The notes: a model not told the origin generated them from the sequence alone. A DNA stretch of 64,000 bases from JAAXIE01 sp965204245 (GCA_965204245.1 CBDBED010000001.1:637184-701183), one strand, 5' to 3'. Counted from the first letter of the stretch, positions 1-8,058 are shown. A program made the numbers and translations.

Positions 1-581
1 TGGTGACCAGCACGGTGGGGCGGTATGTTTTCTTCATGGCCAAAGACTCGCTTTTCAAGGGACCCGTACGGAACCATGTGTTGCGAGGCTTGGGAGCCTT
101 TCCGGTGAAGCGAAACGGAAACGACCCGGAGGCATTGCTGTGGGCCATTGAGCAGTTGGACCGAGACCGGTGCGTGGGGCTGTTTCCCGAGGGAGGACGC
201 AGCCTAGAGGGTCAAATGCAAAAGGCCTCCGCTGGTGTGGCTTATCTTGCACTCAAGTCTCAAGCCCCGATCCTGCCGGTCGCGGTGTGGGGTAGCGAGA
301 AGATACGCCCGTTGTGGCGCACTCTCTTTGCCTTCTGCCATATGTCAGTACGCATCGGTCAGCCCTTTACGCTACCGAAGGTCGAGGGCAACGTCAGCAG
401 GGCGGTGCTGGACCATTTCACTGACAATATCATGGGCCGGGTAGCCATAATGCTTCCTGAGCAATACCGTGGCTATTATTCGTTTGAACAGATGCGGGCA
501 CGGGTCAACTCCGCAGGAGACGCGCCCCAAGACCAGGACGGTGATAAATGCAGCACCATTCAAGATTCGGCATCTATTTGA
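1..581 (+). CDS. 1-acyl-glycerol-3-phosphate acyltransferase (PlsC family), 5' partial
   Basis: Membrane-associated acyltransferase expected to acylate lysophosphatidic acid in phospholipid synthesis. The visible 192 residues carry the PlsC substrate motif LFPEGGRS (about residues 60-67) and a following hydrophobic segment containing PILPVAVWG. The catalytic HX4D box should lie upstream of the window, so the gene is cut by the window edge and the first GTG seen (position 3) is probably internal. The C-terminal 30 residues are polar and not typical of the domain. It overlaps the next small ORF by 34 bp, suggesting translational coupling. Confidence 0.85.
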   Translation, partial: VTSTVGRYVFFMAKDSLFKGPVRNHVLRGLGAFPVKRNGNDPEALLWAIEQLDRDRCVGLFPEGGRSLEGQMQKASAGVAYLALKSQAPILPVAVWGSEKIRPLWRTLFAFCHMSVRIGQPFTLPKVEGNVSRAVLDHFTDNIMGRVAIMLPEQYRGYYSFEQMRARVNSAGDAPQDQDGDKCSTIQDSASI

Positions 582-766
582 ACGCAGAGGAACTCAAGGT
601 GGTGCGCATCAACTCGCCCTACTGGTTCCCTGAAGAGCCGGACTGGGTGTTTCTAACTGCTGAAGTGAATGCGACATTGCTGCAGATACGACAGATGGCC
701 GGAGAACAGGGCTTGGTCGTAGAGGCGGATTCGTTGACTTGGGGCAGCCTGCCCCTGAGAGACTAG
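548..766 (+). CDS. Small hypothetical protein
   Basis: 72 residues, not recognised. It has no signal peptide or membrane segment; the sequence is mixed hydrophilic with an aromatic stretch (SPYWFPEEPDW). It overlaps both the acyltransferase end and the start of the MFS ORF, which fits a tightly packed operon, but overlap on both sides also makes a chance ORF possible. Confidence 0.4.
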   Translation: MQHHSRFGIYLNAEELKVVRINSPYWFPEEPDWVFLTAEVNATLLQIRQMAGEQGLVVEADSLTWGSLPLRD

Positions 767-2097
767 CCGACCCCGTGGGTCCCCCCGTCGCCTTGCGCCG
801 CTTGAACAACGTGCTGCCCTCGTCCATGAGGTATGGGCAGTTCCGCTATTACTGGATGGTGCTGCTGGCGCAGGTTACCGGGCACCAGATGTTGCTCAAC
901 TTCACCATGGGCTGGCTCATGTATGAGTTGACCGGTGAGGAGCAGCACCTAGCCTACTTGGGTATGGCCATTGCAATTCCCGCCCTCATCCTGAATCTAG
1001 CAGGTGGCGTGCTGGCCGACCGCTTGGAGCCGAAGCGGATGGTGGCGTCCTGCCAAGCCATTTCTGCAAGCGTCGTCGCCCTATTGGCCGTTATGGTGCT
1101 GACGGACCGAGTGGAAGTGTGGCACCTGCTGGTTACCGCGGTGGTCATCGGGGCCGTTTCGGCTATCGATCAGCCGAGTCGTTCGAGCATCTTTCCGCGC
1201 CTTGTGTTGCGGGAACACATCGTGAATGCGGTGGCGATGGAGAACATCGTCTGGAATGCGGTACGGATAGGGGCGCCGGCGGCTGCGGGGCTGATTGTCG
1301 AGAACTGGGGAATACACGTTTCCATGTTCTGTAGCGCGGCTGCTTTCTACCTCATGTCGCTGGTGGTGTCGCTGCTCAGCCTGCGTGAACGGCCTCCGGC
1401 CCAAGGGCGGGTGGTGCAACAGGTGCGGGAGGGGTTCCGCTATGTGCGGCAGCACACGGTTTTCTCACTGGTGATGCTGCTTACCTTCTGTAACAGTCTT
1501 TTCGGGATGATCTACGTGCATCTGATGCCCTCTTTCGCAGATGAGGCGTTCCATGTGGGGGCGGACCGGGTGGGCTATTTGCTGGGGGTAGCCGGAGCGG
1601 GAGCGCTGGTGGGGACGATATTCATTGCCAGCCTGAAGCCGCATCATCGGAAGGGTCTGGTGATTCTGGTGGCAGCGGTCAGCTATGGGGTGTGGTTGAT
1701 ATTGTTCTCCTTAACCGCGTGGCAGAGCGCTTATCTGCTGGCCATGGGGGCCCTTTTCTTTGTGGGGATGTCGTATTCCATCTACTTGGTGGGGGGCATG
1801 AGCACACTTCAACAGTTGGTGCCCGACCAGTTGCGGGGCAGGGTCATGGGGCTGTTTGGGGCCACTTGGAGCTTGGTCCCTTTAGGGATGGCCATGGGCG
1901 GGACTGTGGCGCAGCAAACGGATGCTGCCACGGCAGTGGCTATCGGGGGCGGGAGCATTCTGCTTGTGGCTCTGATTGTGCTTATCTCCAGTCCACAAAT
2001 GCGCGCCCTGCGAGGGTATGCGCCTGACCCAAGTGGGGTGAGCGCATGGGAACCCTCGGGAGAACGGGTGCATGAGGCGGTACCCCGTTCACGATAA
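739..2097 (+). CDS. MFS transporter, EntS/TMEM180-like exporter
   Basis: About 450 residues with 10-12 hydrophobic segments. The MFS loop 2-3 signature is seen as GGVLADRLEPKR and an intracellular helix as DQPSRSSIFPRLV, both typical of the enterobactin-exporter (EntS-like) MFS branch. Substrate cannot be told. The start is uncertain: TTG 739, GTG 775 and ATG 826 are all in frame, and the conserved part begins near RYGQFRYYWM just after 826. It is the last gene of the plus-strand group beginning with the acyltransferase. Confidence 0.85.
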   Translation: MGQPAPERLADPVGPPVALRRLNNVLPSSMRYGQFRYYWMVLLAQVTGHQMLLNFTMGWLMYELTGEEQHLAYLGMAIAIPALILNLAGGVLADRLEPKRMVASCQAISASVVALLAVMVLTDRVEVWHLLVTAVVIGAVSAIDQPSRSSIFPRLVLREHIVNAVAMENIVWNAVRIGAPAAAGLIVENWGIHVSMFCSAAAFYLMSLVVSLLSLRERPPAQGRVVQQVREGFRYVRQHTVFSLVMLLTFCNSLFGMIYVHLMPSFADEAFHVGADRVGYLLGVAGAGALVGTIFIASLKPHHRKGLVILVAAVSYGVWLILFSLTAWQSAYLLAMGALFFVGMSYSIYLVGGMSTLQQLVPDQLRGRVMGLFGATWSLVPLGMAMGGTVAQQTDAATAVAIGGGSILLVALIVLISSPQMRALRGYAPDPSGVSAWEPSGERVHEAVPRSR

Positions 2098-2167
2098 GGG
2101 CCGCCGTGACAGGCGTAGTCTCACATCAATGTCAGGGGCCGTGGGCATGCCGGGCGGTTGTGACTTG

Positions 2168-2479
2168 CTAGTTACGGCTGTTGGCTAGAGCACCGTAGGT
2201 AGCGACGCAGAAGGGGACGCAGAAGGTGAGGGGGATCTTCCAGTAGAGAGCTGCATCCCATGATCCGGCAAACATGATGGTGCCTTGGTTGATGGCGGTA
2301 AGGAGGGAGCCTACGACCAAGGATGCGATGAGGGAGCGGCGGATCATGGGCCAGTAGAGGAAGCTGCAGCGGAGGCAGCGTACATGCTCCTGGGCACCCT
2401 GCTTGAAAACAAAGCGGCGGCCCCTTTTCAGGGGCCGCTCGCATGATTCACAAGGGAAGTCCAAGCTGGCTGGCTGCAC
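2168..2479 (-). CDS. NrtS-like nitrate/nitrite transporter with N-terminal zinc finger
   Basis: 103 residues with a GTG start. The N-terminal 40 residues form a CESC...CLRC two-knuckle zinc-ribbon. The C-terminal 60 residues have two membrane helices with the pattern of the small NrtS nitrate/nitrite transporter family: SLIASLVVGSLLTAINQG, then a second helix with VPFCVATYGAL. NrtS proteins are normally about 70-90 residues, so the zinc-ribbon is an extra module. It lies 31 bp downstream of coxM on the same strand and may be cotranscribed with it. Family assignment is from pattern memory only. Confidence 0.6.
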   Translation of the reverse strand: MQPASLDFPCESCERPLKRGRRFVFKQGAQEHVRCLRCSFLYWPMIRRSLIASLVVGSLLTAINQGTIMFAGSWDAALYWKIPLTFCVPFCVATYGALANSRN

Positions 2480-2510
2480 TGAGTGTAGGCCGAGCTAGCC
2501 GTGGGCGGTC

Positions 2511-3380
2511 CTACTTTGCGTTGGCAACGGCTTCCTGGAGTGCACGCCGGGTCATGACTCTGGTCAGATGGGCGCGGTATTCACCGGAACCGTGGATGTC
2601 CTCGTTGTAGAGGGTGACGGCCCGGCTGGCCATGTTAGCCGCGCGTTCAATCTGGCGGTCCGAGGGGTCACGGCCTTCCAAGGCGCGCTCTGAGGCTCGA
2701 GCCCGGACTGCCTTGGGGCCTGCGCCGGTGATGCCGATGCGGACCTTTTCGCAGTTGCCGTCGCGTCCCAAAGTTACTTGGGCGGCGACGCCGACGATGG
2801 CGTAGTGGGATGCCTTGTTGGCGAACTTCTTGTAGGACTCACCGGTACGCGGAGGAGCGACGGGGATGCGGACCTCGGTGAGAATTTCGTTGTTGCGCAG
2901 GCGGGTTACGAAGGTGTCGACGAAGAAACGCTCGGCGGGAGTGGCGCGAGTGGCACGGCTGCTCTTGGAGTGTATTTCCGCTTCCAAGGCGAGGGCGGTG
3001 GCTGGCATGTCGCCTGCAGGGTCGGCGTGGGAGAGGGAGCCGCCGATGGTGCCCTTGTTGCGGACTTGGATATCGGCGACTTCGGCGGCGGTAGCTGCCA
3101 AGCCGGGGCGCTTCTGCTGCACCAACTCGGAGGACATGATGTCCCAGTAGGTGGTCATGGCGCCGATGGCGAGATGGCCGTCTTCTTCGCGGATGTAGTT
3201 GAGGCCGGGCACACGGCGCAGGTCGATGACGGAGCCGGGGCGGGCAAGTCTCAGCTTCATCATGGGGGTGAGGCTATGGCCTCCCGCCATAATCTTGCCG
3301 TCTTCTCGGTTCCGGCCCAGCAGCCGCAGGGCATCGGCCAAGGTGGTGGGTGCGTGGTAGTCGAACGAGGCAGGTATCAT
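2511..3380 (-). CDS. coxM: FAD-binding medium subunit of a CO-dehydrogenase/xanthine-dehydrogenase family enzyme (CoxM-like)
   Basis: 289 residues. This subunit passes electrons from the 2Fe-2S subunit to an acceptor through FAD. It begins with the typical FDYHAPTTLADALRLL and has the FAD motif AGGHSLTPMMKLRLA (about residues 32-46) and the TIGGSLSHADPAGDMP segment (about 111-126). The stop is followed by the NrtS-like gene; coxS lies upstream on the same strand, 50 bp away. No molybdenum large subunit is encoded anywhere in the window, so the holoenzyme must use a distant one or be incomplete. The exact substrate is unknown. Confidence 0.9.
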   Translation of the reverse strand: MIPASFDYHAPTTLADALRLLGRNREDGKIMAGGHSLTPMMKLRLARPGSVIDLRRVPGLNYIREEDGHLAIGAMTTYWDIMSSELVQQKRPGLAATAAEVADIQVRNKGTIGGSLSHADPAGDMPATALALEAEIHSKSSRATRATPAERFFVDTFVTRLRNNEILTEVRIPVAPPRTGESYKKFANKASHYAIVGVAAQVTLGRDGNCEKVRIGITGAGPKAVRARASERALEGRDPSDRQIERAANMASRAVTLYNEDIHGSGEYRAHLTRVMTRRALQEAVANAK

Positions 3381-3430
3381 TTTGTACCGCTCCTCATATC
3401 CTCATACTTTTTGTACAGAGAGGGCGCGCC

Positions 3431-3898
3431 TTAAGGCGACATCTTGTTGGCTGCGTACTGGATGGCCTTGACGATGTTGTGGTAACCGGTGCAGCGGCAC
3501 AGGTTGCCAGCGAGGCCGTGGCGGATTTCGGCTTCTGTGGGACGGGGGGTACGTTGGAGTATCTGGTGGGCAATCATAATCATGCCGGGGGTGCAGAAGC
3601 CGCACTGGAGGCCGTGCTCCTCCCAGAAGCCTTCCTGGATGGGATGAAGTTCGTCGCCTTTAGCCATGCCCTCAATGGTGAGGATGTCTGCACCGTCAGC
3701 TTGGACGGCGAACAGGGTGCAGGACTTTATGGCACGCCCATCGACGTGAATAGTGCATGCGCCACACTGGCTGGTATCGCACCCGACATGGGTGCCGGTA
3801 AGACCGAGTACGTCGCGCAGATAATGGACGAGCAGGAGTCTGGGTTCTACGTCGTTGGTGTACTTAGTCCCATTAACGGTCATCGTAACACTGGGCAT
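3431..3898 (-). CDS. coxS: 2Fe-2S small subunit of a CO-dehydrogenase/xanthine-dehydrogenase family enzyme (CoxS-like)
   Basis: 155 residues, full length for the family. Two cluster-binding sets are visible: the plant-ferredoxin type CDTSQCGACTIHVDG with a later C in KSCTLF (cluster II), and the helical domain CGFCTPGMIM ... NLCRCTGYHNIV (cluster I). It is the first gene of a coxS-coxM pair. Upstream lies a 1.5-kb gene-free repeat region, so the missing coxL is not simply the preceding gene. Confidence 0.92.
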   Translation of the reverse strand: MPSVTMTVNGTKYTNDVEPRLLLVHYLRDVLGLTGTHVGCDTSQCGACTIHVDGRAIKSCTLFAVQADGADILTIEGMAKGDELHPIQEGFWEEHGLQCGFCTPGMIMIAHQILQRTPRPTEAEIRHGLAGNLCRCTGYHNIVKAIQYAANKMSP

Positions 3899-4190
3899 CG
3901 GCTACACTCCTCCCGAAGCTGGGGATACCCTTGGCTGGGGCAACTCCCTTGGCCACACCTTTGGCGGCGGGCCGTCGGCATTCTACTTGAGGCATTTGTG
4001 GGAGTCAATCGGAAACGGGCTTGGTATTGGGGCGGGGGCGGGCAGGTGGGTTGCTGGTGAGGGCGCGGTGCGGGTGCCATGACGTGGAAACGCTTTGCGG
4101 GGAGTAGGCGGATGGCGAATAGTCGTTGATCCGCTGGTCGTGTTTCGTAGTGTTGGTTGAGGTGGATGGGGCGGGAATTGGTGTTGGAGA

Positions 4191-4318
4191 CAGTCGCGCG
4201 CCAGATAGGACGTGCGACTGTCGTCGTAGCTGGAGCGAGTTTCTTCGTATCTGAAAGGCGTCGCATTCGTCGCATGGGCGTATCTGGGCCGTAGCTGACG
4301 AATGAGTCGCACGGGAGG
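4191..4318. repeat. Word-covarying element, copy 1
   Basis: Non-coding element with fixed boxes on the plus strand: CAGATAGGAC (4202), GTCGTAGCTG (4223), TTCGTATCTGAA (4244), GTATCTGGGCCGTAGCTGAC (4280) and GGGAGG (4313). Between them sits a copy-specific word: TGCGAC at 4213, its reverse complement GTCGCA at 4260, and again GTCGCA at 4269 and 4306. All offsets match copy 2 exactly. The minus strand can be read as a TerS-like N-terminal peptide (TPFRYE...SYD), in a different frame from copy 2. Confidence 0.75.
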
Positions 4319-4387
4319 CGGCTTGGGCGGGTGGGACTGGGTTGGCGGATTTCGGCGGGGCGTTGGGCGGGAATGTTGGGTGGGGCG

Positions 4388-4515
4388 GTGTCGACACGCA
4401 GATAGGACATTCGACACCGGTCGTAGCTGAGAAAACGCGATTCGTATCTGAAGGGTGTCGAATTTGTCGAGTGGTCGTAGCTGGGCCGTAGCTGACACAT
4501 GTGTCGAATGGGAGG
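4388..4515. repeat. Word-covarying element, copy 2
   Basis: Begins 197 bp after copy 1 with the same boxes at the same offsets: CAGATAGGAC at 4399, GTCGTAGCTG at 4420, TTCGTATCTGAA at 4441, the double GTAGCTG box at 4477 and 4488, and GGGAGG at 4510. The variable word is now TTCGAC (4410), with GTCGAA at 4457 and 4503 and GTCGAG at 4466. Here the pairing extends to a perfect 10-bp stem, ATTCGACACC (4409-4418) with GGTGTCGAAT (4454-4463). A 10-bp palindrome GTGTCGACAC opens the copy. Confidence 0.75.
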
Positions 4516-4823
4516 TTGGATGGCGGGGTGTTGGGGCGAGGAAGAGGGTTGGCGGATTTCGTCGTGGCAGTAGGTGGGAGGGCGTAAGGGAATGCAGGAA
4601 TGGGGGCGGGCGGCGGGCAGATTTGGGCTGTCTGCCCCGGACGATGTTGGGCGAGTGGGTGTGACAACATCGGATTGTCGTGTTCTGACGTAATTTCTTG
4701 GCATGGCGTCCTTAGAGGAGTTGCGCCTGTTCTATGACTGTTCTGATGATAGTGAAGGGGGAGGGAGGGTGTCAATAGGCGGGTGTCATGGTGGAGGGGG
4801 TGACGTGTTGGCTTGGAGGGCGG

Positions 4824-4853
4824 GTCCTTCGACTTCGCTCAGGACGAACGGAG
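4824..4853. repeat. Arm-less form of the CTTCGACTTCG...GAACGG repeat
   Basis: GTCCTTCGACTTCGCTCAGG followed by ACGAACGG. This is the short form of a dispersed repeat whose longer copies (about 16851, 50818, 53870 and 59238) carry a large palindromic insert after CTTCGACT. It lies in the gene-free 3.9-5.4 kb region. Confidence 0.6.
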
Positions 4854-4900
4854 GGGTTGTGGGGCTCTTTCCAAGGGGGTGAGTGATTGATGTTGGGGTG

Positions 4901-5256
4901 AGGGTTACGTGGGTTCCTGCCTCCGCAGGAACGACGGGGGTGGGCGCAGGAACGACGGGGGCGCACGCAGGAACGACGAGGTGGTGGGGTGCGATTGGTT
5001 GTGGGGGTGAGTTGTGGGACGGTGAGGGTTACGTGGGTTCCTGCCTCAGTAGGAACGACGGGGGCGGTGGGGTGCGATTGGTTGGGGGTGAGTTGTGGGG
5101 ATGGTGAGGGTTACGTGGGTTCCTGCCTCCGCAGGAACGACGGGGGCGGGCGCAGGAACGACGGGGGCGGGCGCAGGAACGACGGGGGCGGGCGCAGGAA
5201 CGACGGGGGCGGGCGCAGGAACGACGGGGGCGGGCGCAGGAACGACGGGGGCGGTG
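4901..5256. repeat. Hairpin repeats (TTCCTGC/GCAGGAA variant) and a 21-bp minisatellite
   Basis: Three copies of GGTTACGTGGGTTCCTGC with a downstream GCAGGAACGACGGGGG, at about 4903, 5028 and 5108. These are followed from about 5149 to 5256 by five to six tandem 21-bp units ending in GCAGGAACGACGGGGGCGG. Any reading frame through it encodes low-complexity GAGTTGA peptide and should not be called a gene. The rest of 3.9-5.4 kb shows no credible gene. Confidence 0.8.
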
Positions 5257-5348
5257 TTAACCCTCTACTTTGCTCAGGGCGAGCGGGGGCAGGAACGATG
5301 GGGGAGTAGTCGTGCTCCCAGTGCAGCGGCGGTCTGCGAAGGAGTCCG

Positions 5349-5385
5349 GCCGTGGGTTCCCGCCTCCTGCACGGGAATAACGGAG
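5349..5385. repeat. Degenerate dispersed hairpin repeat
   Basis: CCGTGGGTTCCCGCCTCCTG and then CACGGGAATAACGG, a diverged single copy of the CGTGGGTTCCCGC hairpin family lying just beyond the stop of the downstream minus-strand dehydrogenase gene. Confidence 0.5.
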
Positions 5386-5406
5386 TGGGATGTGGGGTGG
5401 GCGGGG

Positions 5407-6481
5407 CTACTCCTGCTGCACGAGTCGGACTACCTCATCGCCCATGGCGCTGGTGCTGTGGCTGCCGCCGAGGTCGGGTGTTTTGATTGTTCCCTGCTCC
5501 AAGCAGGTCTGGACTGCGCGATCGAGGGAGGTGGCGGCTTCCGTTTCGCCCAAGTGTTCCAGCATGAGCGAGCAGGCCAGAATGGTGGCCAGCGGGTTGG
5601 CTATGCCCTTTCCGGTGATGTCGAAGGCCGCTCCGTGGACGGGCTCGAACATGGATGGGAACTCACGGGTGGGGTTGATGTTGGCGCTGGCTGCCAGTCC
5701 CATGCTGCCGGTGATGATGGCAGCGATGTCGGTCAGGATGTCGGCAAACAGGTTGGAGGCAACGACTACGTCGAAGCTTTCGGGCCAGCGGATGAAGTCC
5801 ATGCAGGCGCGATCCACCAGCAAGGACTCGGTCTCGATGTCGGGGTATTCGGCGGCAACATCACGGGAAGACCTCGTCCCAGAAGACCATGCTGAAGGCT
5901 TGGGCGTTGGACTTTGTGACGGAGGTCACCTTGCGTTTCTTGTTGCGCTTCCGGGCGTATTCGAAGGCGGCACGGATGATGCGTTCGGTGCCGTGGCGAG
6001 TGAATACGCCTGCTTGGACGGCCACCTCGTGCTCCGTTCCCGGGTAGAGGCGACCGCCCATGGGGGCGTACTCGCCTTCGGTGTTCTCGCGGAAGACGAC
6101 CATGTCGATGTCGCCCGGGGCCTTGCCGGCAAGAGGGGAAGAGACGCCTTGGTAGAGGTATGAAGGGCGGTAGCAGACGCCTTGGTCCATGCCGCGACGG
6201 ATGGGGAGGATCAGGCCGTGGAGGGTGACATGGTCGGGTATGTCAGGGTCGCCGACGGCACCGAAGAGGATGGCATCATGGGGTTGGAGGCGCTGAAGGC
6301 CGTCCTGGGGCATCATCGTGCCCGTCTCGCGGTAGAAGTCGGAGCCCCAGGGGAGGTCGGTAAAGTGGAAATCGAGGCCGCTGCGGGCAGAGGCTACGGC
6401 GTCGAGGACTTTCTTTCCTTCCGCAATGACTTCGGGGCCTATGCCGTCACCGGCGATGACGGCTATGGTGTATGAGGGCAA
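5407..6481 (-). pseudogene. Isopropylmalate/isocitrate/tartrate dehydrogenase family protein, frameshifted
   Basis: NAD-dependent decarboxylating dehydrogenase of the IPMDH family. The N-terminal part (6481 down to 5861) has IAVIAGDGIGPEV, DLPWGSDFY, VVFRENTEGEYA and TSVTKSNAQAFSMVFWDEVF. The C-terminal part (from 5823) has ACMDFIRWPESFDVVVASN, NLFADILTD and FEPVHGAA. The two halves join in frame as DEVF-RDVAAEYPD if one C is removed from a C run at about 5863-5866. Together they give about 356 residues, the normal length. The single homopolymer change with otherwise intact motifs suggests a recent mutation or a sequencing error rather than old decay. Confidence 0.85.
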
Positions 6482-6649
6482 GGTGGGGCCTCCTGATGGG
6501 TTTTAGGCGGGGGAACCGACCTGATATCCTGATAGTGGAGCAGGTGGAATGTGACCCTTACCCTGCCATAGTAGCGTGGGCGTAGAAGGGGGTAAAGCCT
6601 GCGTGCCGTAAATGAGACACGGACTACGACCAAATAGGAGGAGGACGAG

Positions 6650-6793
6650 GTGAACAGGTTATTGATATTGGGGGCTCTGCTGGCGGCTTTGGGGGCTGCG
6701 TTCAAGATGAGCCCCTGGGTGCGCCGGAAGATGAGTGAGACCACGAGGGCCAACGTGGGGCGGTGGCCGCCGGGAGGAGGGGGCAAAAGATAA
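6650..6793 (+). CDS. Small membrane-anchored protein (47 aa)
   Basis: GTG start preceded by a strong Shine-Dalgarno (AGGAGGAGG, about 6636-6644). The product begins with a hydrophobic helix (NRLLILGALLAALGAAF), then a basic tail with WVRRKMSETTRANVGRW and a Gly-rich end. Function unknown. The ribosome site and clean hydrophobic/basic layout support it as real. Confidence 0.55.
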   Translation: MNRLLILGALLAALGAAFKMSPWVRRKMSETTRANVGRWPPGGGGKR

Positions 6794-6825
6794 GAACTTA
6801 TATCAGCCATATCAGGCTAACAGGT

Positions 6826-7275
6826 TCACTGAGCCAAGCCGGAGCCACCCCAAATGTCACCCCACGGTATGTCGTCATGGCCCATGGCTAGGAACAGGCA
6901 AGCCATGCGTGTGATGCTGTGGACGTCGGAATCGGACATGGACGCCAATCCCAAGTCATCGGCATCACCTGCCCACATTGCCCGAAGCGCCGAAGGACTT
7001 AGGTTGTTGAAGGCGTCGCGGCAATCGTCGTATAACTCCGGGCTGTAGGAAGACATGCGCTCTCCATTGGCTGACCCAGGACCTCCAGCCGGTCCTGGAG
7101 GTCCTGACGGCCCCGGAACTCCAGCCGGTCCTTGCGGGCCGGGAGCCCCGGCCGGTCCTTGCGCGCCAGCCGCTCCGGGTTGCCCAGGCTCTCCCGCAGG
7201 ACCCACGCAGCCCAAAAGAGTTGCGAAAACAAGAGCCGGAAGTGCCACTAGGACAAACAAGGCGCGACCTAGCAT
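6826..7275 (-). CDS. Collagen-like repeat lipoprotein
   Basis: 149 residues. A signal peptide ends in a lipobox (LLGC, Cys23), so the protein should be lipid-anchored and exported. Residues about 25-70 are uninterrupted Gly-X-Y triplets rich in Pro and Ala (GPAGEPGQPGAAGAQGPAG), expected to form a collagen-like trimeric stalk. The C-terminal 75 residues are a small acidic helical domain with two cysteines and Trp near the end. Not assigned to a known family. It sits alone on the minus strand, after the terminator that closes the VOC genes. Confidence 0.8.
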   Translation of the reverse strand: MLGRALFVLVALPALVFATLLGCVGPAGEPGQPGAAGAQGPAGAPGPQGPAGVPGPSGPPGPAGGPGSANGERMSSYSPELYDDCRDAFNNLSPSALRAMWAGDADDLGLASMSDSDVHSITRMACLFLAMGHDDIPWGDIWGGSGLAQ

Positions 7276-7399
7276 CTTCCATCCCCCTAAACCGATTTCC
7301 TCTTCTTAAGAGACTACCAACTCCGTGGGAGGTGGGATAGTCATCAGAACGAGCTGAAATACTTTCGGGTTTTAGTCTGCGACGTAATACCCAAAAGAT

Positions 7400-7421
7400 A
7401 AGGGGGCTTCTTAGCCCCCTT
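7400..7421 (-). terminator. Rho-independent terminator after the VOC genes
   Basis: Perfect 8-bp stem AAGGGGGC/GCCCCCTT with a 6-nt loop. Read on the minus strand it lies about 30 bp beyond the VOC stop codon and is followed by a TTATCTTTT stretch, so it should end transcription of the VOC genes before the collagen-like gene. Confidence 0.75.
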
Positions 7422-7452
7422 AATTTGAACGCTACGGTTAAGCGCAGGCTGC

Positions 7453-8013
7453 CTATTGGCCCTGCATGGCGTTGGAGAGGTTCCCCAAGTCGGGCGGACG
7501 GCTGCCGAATACGTCGGCGTATTCGGGGCGGGGGAACTGCTCGTTGTTGGGCACCTTCATCATTTCGGAGTAAATCTCCAAGAGGTTGTCGTCGGGGTCC
7601 TTGAAGTAGAAGGACCTGCTGCCGCTGCCGCCCATGAAGTTGGCAGGCGCGCCCATGATACCTTCGGGGCCGTGAATCATCGGCCCCAAGATGATGGGCA
7701 CGCCCTTGCGTCGCAGGTCGGCGAGGGCCTTGAGCCACTCGTCGCGATCTTCGACTTCCATAGCGATGTGCTGGAGGCCGTTGTAGCCGAGGTTTTTGGT
7801 CTCGTCGTCGACCTCGGTGGGGTGGGTGAAGAGGACGATGTTGTGATGGTCCTCGTTGAACCGCATAAAGGCGATGGCACCGTCCTCGCCCATGGGCCAC
7901 TTGCCGGTGAGGGTCAGGCCCAAGGTCTGGGTGTACCACTGCAGGGAGCGGTCAAAGTCGGTTACCTGGATGCCGACATGCCCAACCCGGCTGATGTCGA
8001 AGGTCTTCGCCAT
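7453..8013 (-). CDS. VOC-family (glyoxalase/dioxygenase fold) protein
   Basis: 186 residues. The vicinal-oxygen-chelate fold is indicated by the opening RVGHVGIQVTDFDRSLQWY (first metal His), the central HIAMEV segment, and the closing SRSFYFKDPDDNLLEIYSEM (metal Glu). The enzyme is probably a metal-dependent lyase or ring-cleaving dioxygenase; its substrate is unknown. Start ATG 8013. It is a close tandem paralog of the next upstream gene, sharing long identical stretches (NIVLFTHPTEVDDET). Confidence 0.9.
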   Translation of the reverse strand: MAKTFDISRVGHVGIQVTDFDRSLQWYTQTLGLTLTGKWPMGEDGAIAFMRFNEDHHNIVLFTHPTEVDDETKNLGYNGLQHIAMEVEDRDEWLKALADLRRKGVPIILGPMIHGPEGIMGAPANFMGGSGSRSFYFKDPDDNLLEIYSEMMKVPNNEQFPRPEYADVFGSRPPDLGNLSNAMQGQ

Positions 8014-8058
8014 GGGTTTCCCCTTTTTAGAAGGTATGCCGGAGGGACTGAGGCCGAC

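Noticed and set aside
3880..4775. Long overlapping minus-strand ORFs
   Set aside because: Pro/Thr/Arg-rich composition, three frames open at once, and the only conserved parts (the two covarying elements) fall in different frames. Open frames here are due to G-rich composition of the plus strand.
5095..5895. Plus-strand ORF of 266 residues
   Set aside because: Begins in the 21-bp minisatellite and then runs antisense to the dehydrogenase.
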